Of a stretch of 12,656 bases of DNA, positions 7,477 to 12,656 are shown piece after piece (position 1 is the stretch's first letter; each line of letters begins with the position of its first letter). The position numbers were made by a program, and so were the translations under genes. Where the stretch lies: contig CAIZNF010000110.1 of assembly GCA_903934275.1 (NCBI GenBank), positions 1 to 12,656 of the forward strand, written 5' to 3'. Source of the stretch: an uncultured Nitrosomonadales bacterium (GTDB lineage: Bacteria; Pseudomonadota; Gammaproteobacteria; Burkholderiales; Gallionellaceae). The notes beneath the pieces were generated by a model that searched no databases, was not told the origin of the DNA, and saw nothing but the letters and a program-made list of their open reading frames with translations.

Positions 7477-8601
7477 CTACCCATCGGCGCGCGCCTTGCC
7501 GATGTAAGGCGTTTTCCACAGATGCCGGGTATCGTAATCAACCGCCACGATACCCTCCGGTGCAAGCAGGGTTTGCTGTGCCAGCGTGGTTTTCAGCATC
7601 GCCATATCGGTTGATCCTTGACTGCGAGCCGCCTCCACCCACAGCTTTACCCCGATATAGGAAGCCTCCATCGGGTCATCCAGCACGCGATCCTTACCGA
7701 AGCGCTGCTTGAAACGTGCGACAAAAACCTTGTTTTCCACGTTATCCAGACTTTGAAAATAATTCCATGCGGCGTAATGTCCCGTCGTCACATCAGCCCC
7801 CATTGCCGTCAAGCCAACCTCTGCAACGCTGGTGGAAAATACCGGTGTTTTCACTGCGCTGATGCCCGCTGCATGCAACGCGCGAAAAAAGTGCAGATTG
7901 CTGTCGCCGTTCAACGTATTCAGCACAAAATCGGGATGCTGCGCGGCGATTTCTTTCACCGCCGCCGCCATGTCGTTTGCCCCCAGCGCCACATAGCGCT
8001 CGCCCAGCAACTGCCCGCCTTGCGCGAGCAACACGTCCTTGGCCATCAGATTCGCAGTGCGCGGGAAAATGTAATCCGATCCGATCAGGTAAAAGCGCTT
8101 GCCCTTGTGTTGCAGCGCCCATAACGCCATCGGAATGATTTGCTGATTGGGTGCCGCACCGGTGTAAATGATATCGGGAGATTGCTCCAGCCCTTCATAT
8201 TGCAGCGGATAGAACAGCAGATGATGGTGCTTCTCGACAACGGTTTTGACCGCCTTGCGGCAGTCGGATGTCCAGCAGCCGAACAAGGCCTGCACTTTAT
8301 CTTGCGTGATTAATTTTTCGGTCTGTTGCGCGCAATAGGCTGCATCCGAACGGCAGTCGGCGACGACCATCTCGATTGTTTGGCCGTTCACACCGCCCGA
8401 CTGGTTCGCTTCCTCCACCGCCAGCCGCAGCGCATCCACCAGCGGCGTTTCGCTGATCGCCATTGTGCCAGTCAGCGAGTGCAGCACGCCGATTTTTATG
8501 TTCGGCTTGGCACGGTCACGCAGCACCAGCACCAGCACCAGCACCAGCACCAGCACCAGCACCAGCACCAGCAATTTTTTCCCATGAGACGGTTTTTGCA
8601 T
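7477..8601 (-). CDS. Urea/short-chain-amide type (UrtA/FmdD-like) substrate-binding protein, amber-shortened
   Basis: This exported binding protein belongs to the Peripla_BP_5 group. As written it has 374 residues. Family hallmarks are IKIGVLHSLTGTMAISETPL after the signal, VQALFGCWTSDCRKAV, LLFYPLQYEGLE, IIYTGAAPNQQ, GSDYIFPRTAN and HLWKTPYIGKARADG. The start is the ATG at 8601 with AGGGG about 10 nt upstream. It is followed by QKPSHGKK and then an 18-residue core of pure Leu/Val coded by a hexamer repeat. The frame is open back to 8799, but that part is not family-like. No lipobox Cys or A-x-A follows the core; RDRAKPN comes next, so the protein may stay as an N-terminal anchor. No urtBCDE permease genes adjoin. 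Its original stop overlaps the start of the Cache/GGDEF-EAL gene, so it probably acts as that receptor's ligand-sensing partner, comparable in logic to NspS-MbaA of Vibrio. The ligand is not determined. Confidence 0.88.
   Translation of the reverse strand: MQKPSHGKKLLVLVLVLVLVLVLVLVLRDRAKPNIKIGVLHSLTGTMAISETPLVDALRLAVEEANQSGGVNGQTIEMVVADCRSDAAYCAQQTEKLITQDKVQALFGCWTSDCRKAVKTVVEKHHHLLFYPLQYEGLEQSPDIIYTGAAPNQQIIPMALWALQHKGKRFYLIGSDYIFPRTANLMAKDVLLAQGGQLLGERYVALGANDMAAAVKEIAAQHPDFVLNTLNGDSNLHFFRALHAAGISAVKTPVFSTSVAEVGLTAMGADVTTGHYAAWNYFQSLDNVENKVFVARFKQRFGKDRVLDDPMEASYIGVKLWVEAARSQGSTDMAMLKTTLAQQTLLAPEGIVAVDYDTRHLWKTPYIGKARADG
8521..8572. repeat. Hexanucleotide microsatellite (ACCAGC)8 inside the signal-peptide codons
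   Basis: Eight exact tandem copies of ACCAGC occupy 8525-8572, preceded by a partial copy CAGC at 8521-8524. On the coding (minus) strand they read CTGGTG repeated, giving (LV)8 flanked by one more Leu on each side. The array is exact at every base, with no synonymous drift, which implies recent expansion by slippage. The unit is six bases, so gain or loss of copies changes the hydrophobic-core length by two residues without a frameshift. Confidence 0.97.
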
Positions 8602-8937
8602 GATCTGATGACCCCTTAAACACTCTCTGGTTGGATTATATCGTTGTGCTGGTTTGTTTGGGCAATTCGTGCAGGTTGAAGTGCCGGTTCTGGTGCAGCC
8701 CCGCCAGATGGTCGCCCAGGCGCGCCCAGCATCACGCTGCGTTTTTTGTACTTGGAGCTTGAAACCGCCAGGGAATATAATCGCGAGAGCCGGATGCAAT
8801 TGCAGTTTTGTAAGCTGAAAATGCTCACCTGATTGCGCTGCTGGAATTCAATGGTATCGAATAGCATCCGCCGTCAGAGCCCGTGTTACTCTTAGCAGAG
8901 TCAATCCATGTTCCAATAGCCGATGTTGAGCCATCGA
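8602..8937. other. Gene-poor stretch with possible remnant of a minus-strand gene end
   Basis: No intact gene is visible. On the minus strand a frame from 8731 to a TAA at 8638-8636 reads WARLGDHLAGLHQN and then RHFNLHELPKQTS with G/C-rich third positions like real coding sequence here. It is closed upstream by a TGA after only about 31 codons. It may be the C-terminal remnant of an unrecognised gene joined to this locus by a deletion, or chance. The 5' leader and promoter of the binding-protein operon must also lie here. A TATATT occurs on the minus strand near 8780, without a well-spaced -35. Confidence 0.35.
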
Positions 8938-9130
8938 ATTTCAACGCTCAAAAAAGTGGCCCTCTTTCGTCGCTTGTTTAGAGGCCATACTGGCCTTTAC
9001 CCGATTCGCTGGGAAAGCAAAATTACTGGCAAATCGAGTTGCGCGCCTGCTTGCGCAAATGGGTGGCTTGTCGGTGTGAGCAATAGAACACGCATCAAAT
9101 GTTCAGATTGCAATATTGAAAGACGAGCAG
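8938..9130 (+). pseudogene. Decayed fragment of a TOTE conflict-system primase-like (AEP) protein
   Basis: The plus-strand frame reads KKVALFRRLFRGHTGLYPIR, then WESKITGKSSCAPACANGW, then RIKCSDC. This closely follows the N-terminal block of TOTE-system archaeo-eukaryotic primase proteins as I remember them: KIALFRSLFRGREDVYPxRWE, TGKSGYxPACANEW, KPxIKCxDC. The Zn-binding style C-x3-C and C-x2-C cysteines survive. An in-frame TAG lies just upstream at 8917-8919. The homology fades after about residue 69 of the frame (about 9130), although V..E..V.RNLL may be a weak continuation. The remaining several hundred residues of primase, helicase and nuclease are absent. No promoter or SD is evident and the frame runs into the start of the hemerythrin gene. 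I call it a dead fragment. The alternative is a small ORF of about 100 codons starting at 8923. Confidence 0.68.
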
Positions 9131-9193
9131 TTTGTGAAAGTCTGGTAGCACGAAATTTACTTATTGAAAAAACGAAAAGCTTGGGAGAAGTTT

Positions 9194-10411
9194 ATGGGTC
9201 TAGTATGGAAGGAGCAGCTAAGCGTTGGAAATAACGTGATTGATGCTGATCACAAACAGCTAATTGAGATCATCAATCTGGTTGAACGAAGTTTGGTGAC
9301 GATAAATCAGAGTGAGCTAACTCTTGCGCTCGATAGCCTTACCCAATATTCAAAGGTGCATTTTGCCAGAGAAGAGAAAATTGCCGGTGCAGCAGGCTAT
9401 ACGCAGGTTGCACATTTGCATAAGTCACACGAGGCACTGCTCAAAAAACTGGATCATTTAAAGCAGGAAATTGGTGAGGAATGGGCCGCGTCGTCGATTG
9501 AACACTTCACAACTTTCTTGCGGGATTGGCTGATTAACCATGTCGTCAAGGAAGATATGCTGATGAAGCCTTTTCTGGAGAAATACACGCTTTCATTAGT
9601 GGGCAACATGGGCAATAAATCCGAAAAGGCGCTTATAGTCGACGATTCTGCAACTATGCGCAGCACTTTAAACGCCATTCTGTCATCGGCCAATATTGAA
9701 GTTGTTGGGTTGCTTCCAAGCGGGGTAAAGTTATTACAAACCATAGCCAATTCACCGCCAGACATTGTTTGCCTCGATTACAACTTACCCGATATTAATG
9801 GGCTTGAACTACTCAAATCGATAGTCCTACAACATCCGCAAGTGGCAGTTGTAATAATCACCGGAGAGCAAGACCCCGCTTTTCGGAACGCCGCTGCGGA
9901 AGCTGGCGCTGCTGGATTTATTCAAAAGCCTTTCTCGCAAGTCCAAGTTGTCAAGGAACTTGAAAGCGTGCTTCATACCAAGCGCCTTCTTGCGAAAACC
10001 CATTCTAAAAAAACCGCTGCAAGCAAACTTGCTAAACCAGCTTCCACAAATAAAACAGCCGTTATTGCAGATGACAGCAAAACAATGCGCGGCCTTCTGA
10101 GTGCAATCTTATCCAACCAAAATATTGATGTTGTAGCTGAAGCGTCCAATGGTGATCAAGCAGTCGAATTGGCTATCCAACATCAACCTGACATTGTTTG
10201 CCTAGACATCGACATGCCAGGTAAAAATGGATTAGATGCCCTGGCTGAAATTCGTCAGAAACTTCCGGCCACCAAGGTATTGATGATTACCGGAAATACA
10301 AATCGCGCGGCTGTCATGGAAGCTGTCAAGCATGGTGTCGCAGGCTTTGTTACCAAACCATTTAGCCCGGAAAAAATAGGTGAAGCTATTACGAAGGCAT
10401 TGAGCGTTTGA
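9194..10411 (+). CDS. Bacteriohemerythrin fused to two response-regulator receiver domains
   Basis: This 405-residue soluble protein probably couples a diiron O2/redox-binding domain to phosphorelay. Residues 1-131 are bacteriohemerythrin: H20 in DADH, H56 and E60 in HFAREE, H79 in HKSHEALL, and H116 with D121 in HVVKED. The position where the first His of the HxxxH pair belongs is Leu75, flanked by H74 and H76. Receiver 1 is about 144-262 with D150/D151, phospho-acceptor D195, T223 and K245. A Lys/Ala-rich linker (about 263-287) leads to receiver 2 (288-405) with D293/D294, D338, T366 and K388. The two receivers look like an internal duplication (PDIVCLD in both). There is no output domain. 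The start at 9194 has GGGAG 6 nt upstream and matches the start of the paralogue at 10449; an in-frame ATG at 9164 lacks this. Only 37 nt separate it from the next gene, so they are probably co-transcribed. Confidence 0.92.
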   Translation: MGLVWKEQLSVGNNVIDADHKQLIEIINLVERSLVTINQSELTLALDSLTQYSKVHFAREEKIAGAAGYTQVAHLHKSHEALLKKLDHLKQEIGEEWAASSIEHFTTFLRDWLINHVVKEDMLMKPFLEKYTLSLVGNMGNKSEKALIVDDSATMRSTLNAILSSANIEVVGLLPSGVKLLQTIANSPPDIVCLDYNLPDINGLELLKSIVLQHPQVAVVIITGEQDPAFRNAAAEAGAAGFIQKPFSQVQVVKELESVLHTKRLLAKTHSKKTAASKLAKPASTNKTAVIADDSKTMRGLLSAILSNQNIDVVAEASNGDQAVELAIQHQPDIVCLDIDMPGKNGLDALAEIRQKLPATKVLMITGNTNRAAVMEAVKHGVAGFVTKPFSPEKIGEAITKALSV

Positions 10412-10448
10412 TATAATTTTCGGGCGGACAATTAGAAAGGAAATCGAA

Positions 10449-10931
10449 ATGGCTCTAATGTGGCGAAAACAGCTGGAGATCGGTGACGAAGCAATCGACA
10501 ACGACCACAAATATCTTATCTGCTTGATCAATACGGTTGAATTGACATTGCGCACACCTGAACATCGCGATTTGTTGCCAGTCACGCTGGAACAGCTTAC
10601 GGAATACACCATCGCACATTTTAAGCGGGAAGAATCGATCATGCTGTTGATTAACTATCCTCGTTATTATCAGCACAAGCAGCAGCATCAATTACTGATT
10701 CGGGATCTAGGCGATATCCAACAGAAAATTCTGGCTCGTATCGGTGGGGTATGTACCCCAACATATTCTGCCGATCCCCAACAGAAAATTCTGGTTGAAG
10801 GGAAAGGAGAAGGGGATTTTTCTGCCGAGGAATGTGCCGAGCTTGCCAAGTTGTTTCATCATTGGATAGTGGATCACTTGATCAAGGAAGATATGTTATT
10901 GAAGCCATACTTGACTGGCAAGACGCTTTGA
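10449..10931 (+). CDS. Bacteriohemerythrin, single domain with extended C-D loop
   Basis: This 160-residue cytosolic non-heme diiron protein probably binds O2 for storage, delivery or sensing. All seven expected ligands are present: H20 (NDHKYL), H57 and E61 (HFKREE), H76 and H80 (HKQQH), H143 and D148 (HLIKED). It is a paralogue of the hemerythrin domain just upstream (MALMWRKQLEIG against MGLVWKEQLSVG, KEDMLLKPYL against KEDMLMKPFL). Family members are usually about 130-140 residues; the extra length is an insert at about residues 96-120 between helices C and D. That insert is bounded by repeated QQKIL and coded by DNA with a 17-bp direct repeat. An AAAGGAAA SD lies before the ATG. It follows the hemerythrin-receiver gene by 37 nt, consistent with one operon. 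Confidence 0.93.
   Translation: MALMWRKQLEIGDEAIDNDHKYLICLINTVELTLRTPEHRDLLPVTLEQLTEYTIAHFKREESIMLLINYPRYYQHKQQHQLLIRDLGDIQQKILARIGGVCTPTYSADPQQKILVEGKGEGDFSAEECAELAKLFHHWIVDHLIKEDMLLKPYLTGKTL
10718..10794. repeat. 17-bp direct repeat flanking a palindrome inside the hemerythrin gene
   Basis: CCAACAGAAAATTCTGG occurs at 10718-10734 and again exactly at 10778-10794. The offset is 60 nt (20 codons), so the frame is kept. Similarity extends a few bases upstream (GCGATAT against CCGATCC). Midway lies a 16-base inverted repeat, TGGGGTA/TACCCCA with a 2-base centre, at 10745-10760. The segment between the repeats encodes the non-conserved loop between helices C and D. It may be a small insertion or a partial duplication that was tolerated there. 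Confidence 0.85.
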
Positions 10932-11210
10932 CGGTCAAGCGACTGTTTCATCCACTCGACCAGTTTGCCACTGCGTGCATCTGACAATTTTGAATTGGAT
11001 GCCTTCGTTGAGAAGCAGGCCAGCTGATAGACAATATACGGCCCGCAAAATTAAATTTTCTGCTTTGGCAGCAATCCCAGTATCTGCTGTGTGTCAATAG
11101 CGATTGGGCAAGGCACAACCCGGAATCTGCCAAGTATTTTCTTGGTGTTAAACTATTAGCGTTAAAAACGGTGAACCTGGAAACCAAATGACAAATATGA
11201 ATGGTAGCTG
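10932..11210 (+). other. Intergenic region before the diguanylate cyclase
   Basis: In this 279-bp AT-rich gap I see no credible gene. It holds a small AAAATT/AATTTT palindrome at 11047-11059 and an AT-rich stretch (TTAAACTATTAGCGTTAAAAA) at about 11148-11168 that could hold a promoter for the cyclase gene. No good -35/-10 pair could be fixed and no terminator with a T-run was found after the hemerythrin stop. A minus-strand open frame at 10948-11187 shows no family resemblance. Confidence 0.4.
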
Positions 11211-12281
11211 ATGCCTAATCGACATACCGAACCGGGCTTGCCGAGCCTGTTAAAAAAACTTGGTGCAATGACCGCGATCCGCGACACCTATTTAGTGGAG
11301 CAGAGCCTGCTGCGCACTATTGGCCCATTGCTTGGAGTACGCGAAACCTCCCTTTATCGCGTCGATGACACCGGGACCATCATACGTGTGCTCAATCATT
11401 CGCGCTCGGTGGTGACGGAAGAAAATGGCGTTCAGCGAGATGCCGAACGCATTGAGGAAGTCACCAACGACCAGGGTATCTCGAATACGCTGCGCGGGCT
11501 ACTTGATAACGTGCGCCTGCTCGGCAAATCCTGTAGCCGAAAAATTGATGACGGCCTGCTTGTCTGTTACCCGCTTCGCGGTGATAGCAAATTATGCGGC
11601 TATTTCGTTTTCCAGCGCGATCGGGAAGTGACACCCGTTGAAGACGCAATTATTCACGGTGTGCTCGAAGTGTTCACGAACTACTATGAGCTGCTCGATA
11701 CCAGCCAACGTGACCATCTCACCGGCCTGCTCAACCGCTACTCGCTGGAAATCAATCTTGACCGTTTGTGGAACCTGCTGTCGGCACGGTTGCACGAATC
11801 AGACAATAAAAACTCACGGCGTGACACCGCACCTCAAACTTACTGGCTCGGCATGCTGGATATTGATCATTTCAAAAAAATCAATGATACCTATGGCCAC
11901 ATCATCGGCGATGAAGTGCTGATTTTAGTTACCCGCTTGCTGGAGAAATCTTTTCGCCAGTCCGACCTTCTCTACCGCTATGGCGGCGAAGAATTTGTTG
12001 CCATCATTGCTGCCAACGACATCGGTGCGGCCACCCAGGCTTTCGAGCGCGCACGAAAGGCAATTGAACAATTTACATTTCCGCAAGTGGATCACGTCAC
12101 CATCAGCGGCGGTTTCAGTGGTGCCGATCCGAGTGTGCTGCCACAAGAAGTACTCTACCGTGCCGATAGCTCGCTCTACGTGGCAAAAAATGGCGGGCGC
12201 AACCGTATTTGCCACTATGACACCCTAGTCAAGGAAGGTATTTTAAAAGAAGTGGCATCAGGCAGCATCGATCTGTTTTAA
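11211..12281 (+). CDS. Soluble diguanylate cyclase (GAF-like sensor plus GGDEF)
   Basis: This 356-residue cytosolic enzyme is predicted to join two GTP into c-di-GMP. Residues about 20-160 form a GAF-like alpha/beta sensor: LLRTIGPLLGVRETSLYRVD, then LLVCYPLRGDSKLCGYFVF. The GGDEF domain begins at DHLTGLLNR (about 168-176). It carries DIDHFKKINDTYGH (217-230, metal and GTP site), the active motif GGEEF at 258-262 and an RxxD inhibitory site (RQSD, 249-252) five residues before it. It ends with ADSSLYVAKNGGRNR. A polar stretch at about 192-209 makes the first loop of the domain longer than usual. No membrane segment is seen. The SD before the ATG at 11211 is weak; an ATG at codon 20 is the alternative. 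It follows the hemerythrin pair by 279 nt on the same strand and precedes a binding-protein gene, so it is a plausible output of either. Confidence 0.93.
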   Translation: MPNRHTEPGLPSLLKKLGAMTAIRDTYLVEQSLLRTIGPLLGVRETSLYRVDDTGTIIRVLNHSRSVVTEENGVQRDAERIEEVTNDQGISNTLRGLLDNVRLLGKSCSRKIDDGLLVCYPLRGDSKLCGYFVFQRDREVTPVEDAIIHGVLEVFTNYYELLDTSQRDHLTGLLNRYSLEINLDRLWNLLSARLHESDNKNSRRDTAPQTYWLGMLDIDHFKKINDTYGHIIGDEVLILVTRLLEKSFRQSDLLYRYGGEEFVAIIAANDIGAATQAFERARKAIEQFTFPQVDHVTISGGFSGADPSVLPQEVLYRADSSLYVAKNGGRNRICHYDTLVKEGILKEVASGSIDLF

Positions 12282-12382
12282 GCCTGCTCTCCGGGCCGTG
12301 ATTTGAATATCTGCTTACATGAAAATTTACTTTTCGCACCGGCAAACAGCCAGTACAATATTCATCGAAAAGAAACCATACC
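12282..12382 (+). promoter_or_regulatory. Candidate promoter region for the interrupted binding-protein gene
   Basis: The 101-bp gap contains TACAAT at 12354-12359, a good -10 hexamer, 24 nt before the GTG start. The -35 position about 17 bp upstream (TTTTCG, 12331-12336) matches poorly. No terminator hairpin with a T-run is seen after the cyclase stop, so read-through from the cyclase is also possible. Confidence 0.3.
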
Positions 12383-12516
12383 GTGAGCACAAATATAAAC
12401 ACTAAGCCGATTCGCCTTGGTCTGATGTCGCCACTGACAGGTCTGGTCGAAATCTACGGCACTGAAATCACTCAAGCTGCGCGTATTGCCTGTAATGAAA
12501 TCAATGAGCGCGGCGG
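12383..12516 (+). pseudogene. N-terminal fragment of a UrtA-like ligand-binding protein, interrupted by an IS
   Basis: The frame opens at a GTG (12383) and reads MSTNINTKPIRLGLMSPLTG, then LVEIYGTEITQAARIACNEI, then NERGG. This is the first beta strand and helix of the Peripla_BP fold in the amide/urea-binding group; members continue NERGGVLGRPLELI and so on. There is no signal peptide, so it is probably a cytosolic binding-domain regulator or the N-terminus of a larger sensor. After codon 45 the family sequence ends abruptly. The frame runs 16 more codons (RAIASNF and on) into IS sequence and stops at 12568. The remainder may lie beyond the element, outside the window. Distinct in sequence from the binding protein at 7477-8601 but of the same superfamily. 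Confidence 0.8.
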
Positions 12517-12656
12517 CAGGGCAATCGCATCAAATTTCCCCGAAACCAAGCAATGCTTCACGGTATGAATCCGAAGATGCCGCGAGGATACGTTTGGTTG
12601 GGATGCCAACTTTTCGCTTTGACGTATCGGTGCGAAACAGATTGAGCACCATACGC
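12517..12656 (-). mobile_element. End of an ISAs1-family insertion sequence (runs off right edge)
   Basis: The binding-protein homology stops at about 12516. From there the sequence CAGGGCAATCGCATCAAATT looks like the tip of an IS terminal inverted repeat. The transposase stop codon lies about 13 nt inside this tip, as is common for compact IS elements. The other end, and therefore the inverted-repeat partner and the target duplication, lie outside the window, so the exact boundary is inferred to within a few bases. Confidence 0.75.
12530..12655 (-). CDS. ISAs1-family transposase, last 41 codons
   Basis: The minus-strand frame entering from the right edge reads RMVLNLFRTDTSKRKVGIPT, then KRILAASSDSYREALLGF, and ends in TGA at 12532-12530. 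The pattern R-x-(I/V)-x-L-N-L-(L/F)-R-x-(D/E), followed by a basic GI..KR(L/I) stretch and D.(Y)..(A/K)(L)L, is the C-terminus of DDE transposases of the ISAs1 (H-repeat-associated) family. The catalytic residues lie outside the window, so intactness cannot be judged. It is transcribed against the gene it interrupts. Confidence 0.78.
   Translation of the reverse strand, partial: RMVLNLFRTDTSKRKVGIPTKRILAASSDSYREALLGFGEI

Noticed and set aside
7367..7519. An ATG at 7519 would extend the GGDEF-EAL protein N-terminally by 51 residues
   Set aside because: That segment lies in another frame of the binding-protein gene, is not sensor-like, and the 7366 ATG has an SD and an ATGA overlap.
8521..8572. 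CRISPR-like array
   Set aside because: The units are 6 bp, contiguous and without spacers; it is a microsatellite.
8326..8619. Plus-strand frame with a His-Gln repeat
   Set aside because: It is the antisense of the (LV)8 hexamer array and has no family resemblance elsewhere.
8602..8799. 66-residue N-terminal extension of the binding protein from an ATG at 8799
   Set aside because: Cys/Trp/Arg-rich and not family-like; the ATG at 8601 has an SD and is followed directly by a charged n-region and hydrophobic core.
9164..9193. Upstream ATG giving a 10-residue N-terminal extension of the hemerythrin-receiver protein
   Set aside because: The paralogue begins at the equivalent of 9194 and that ATG has a well-placed GGGAG.
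10948..11187. Minus-strand 79-codon frame in the gap before the cyclase
   Set aside because: No SD, no recognisable family, and composition like non-coding sequence.
12383..12568. A complete 61-residue small protein
   Set aside because: The first 45 codons are a truncated binding-protein N-terminus and the last 16 are read-through into the IS end.

Overview
The window looks like a chromosomal segment of a Gram-negative proteobacterium, most likely a betaproteobacterium of the Nitrosomonadales/Gallionellaceae kind. This is an inference from the gene families, the adjacency of alr and lplT, and the style of signalling genes; no rRNA or other taxonomic marker is present. No tRNA, rRNA or CRISPR array was seen.

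Left part (1-3223): housekeeping genes. A 5'-methylthioadenosine phosphorylase gene runs off the left edge on the minus strand, downstream of alanine racemase (alr). A 125-bp inverted-repeat element lies between them. lplT (lysophospholipid transporter) is divergent from alr. A cluster of small hairpins separates lplT from the convergent gene to its right.

Middle (3224-8601, minus strand): a two-gene signalling operon. The first gene encodes a urea/amide-type periplasmic binding protein. The second encodes a 1380-residue membrane protein with the order TM, Cache, TM, HAMP, four PAS, GGDEF, EAL, and every c-di-GMP motif looks intact. The binding-protein gene is odd at both ends. Its signal-peptide core is coded by eight exact copies of a hexanucleotide, giving (LV)8, and no lipobox or clear cleavage site follows. 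Near its 3' end an in-frame TAG sits where the family has Gln. The frame then continues for 37 family-like codons and ends in an ATGA overlap with the GGDEF-EAL start. This reads as a recent nonsense change, or a read-through or sequence error.

Boundary (8602-9193): a gene-poor stretch of about 590 bp. It holds a decayed fragment of a TOTE-conflict-system primase-like protein on the plus strand and perhaps the tail of another dead gene on the minus strand. Base composition becomes visibly more AT-rich here.

Right part (9194-12656, plus strand): a bacteriohemerythrin fused to two response-regulator receiver domains; a second, single-domain bacteriohemerythrin with an insert bounded by direct repeats; a GGDEF diguanylate cyclase; and the first 45 codons of another binding-protein gene. 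That last gene is cut at about 12517 by the end of an ISAs1-family insertion sequence, whose transposase C-terminus reads in from the right edge.

Together the accessory genes suggest a local network in which periplasmic ligand binding (binding protein plus Cache sensor) and O2 or redox state (hemerythrins, PAS domains) feed c-di-GMP synthesis and breakdown. The locus also shows several signs of ongoing decay and rearrangement.
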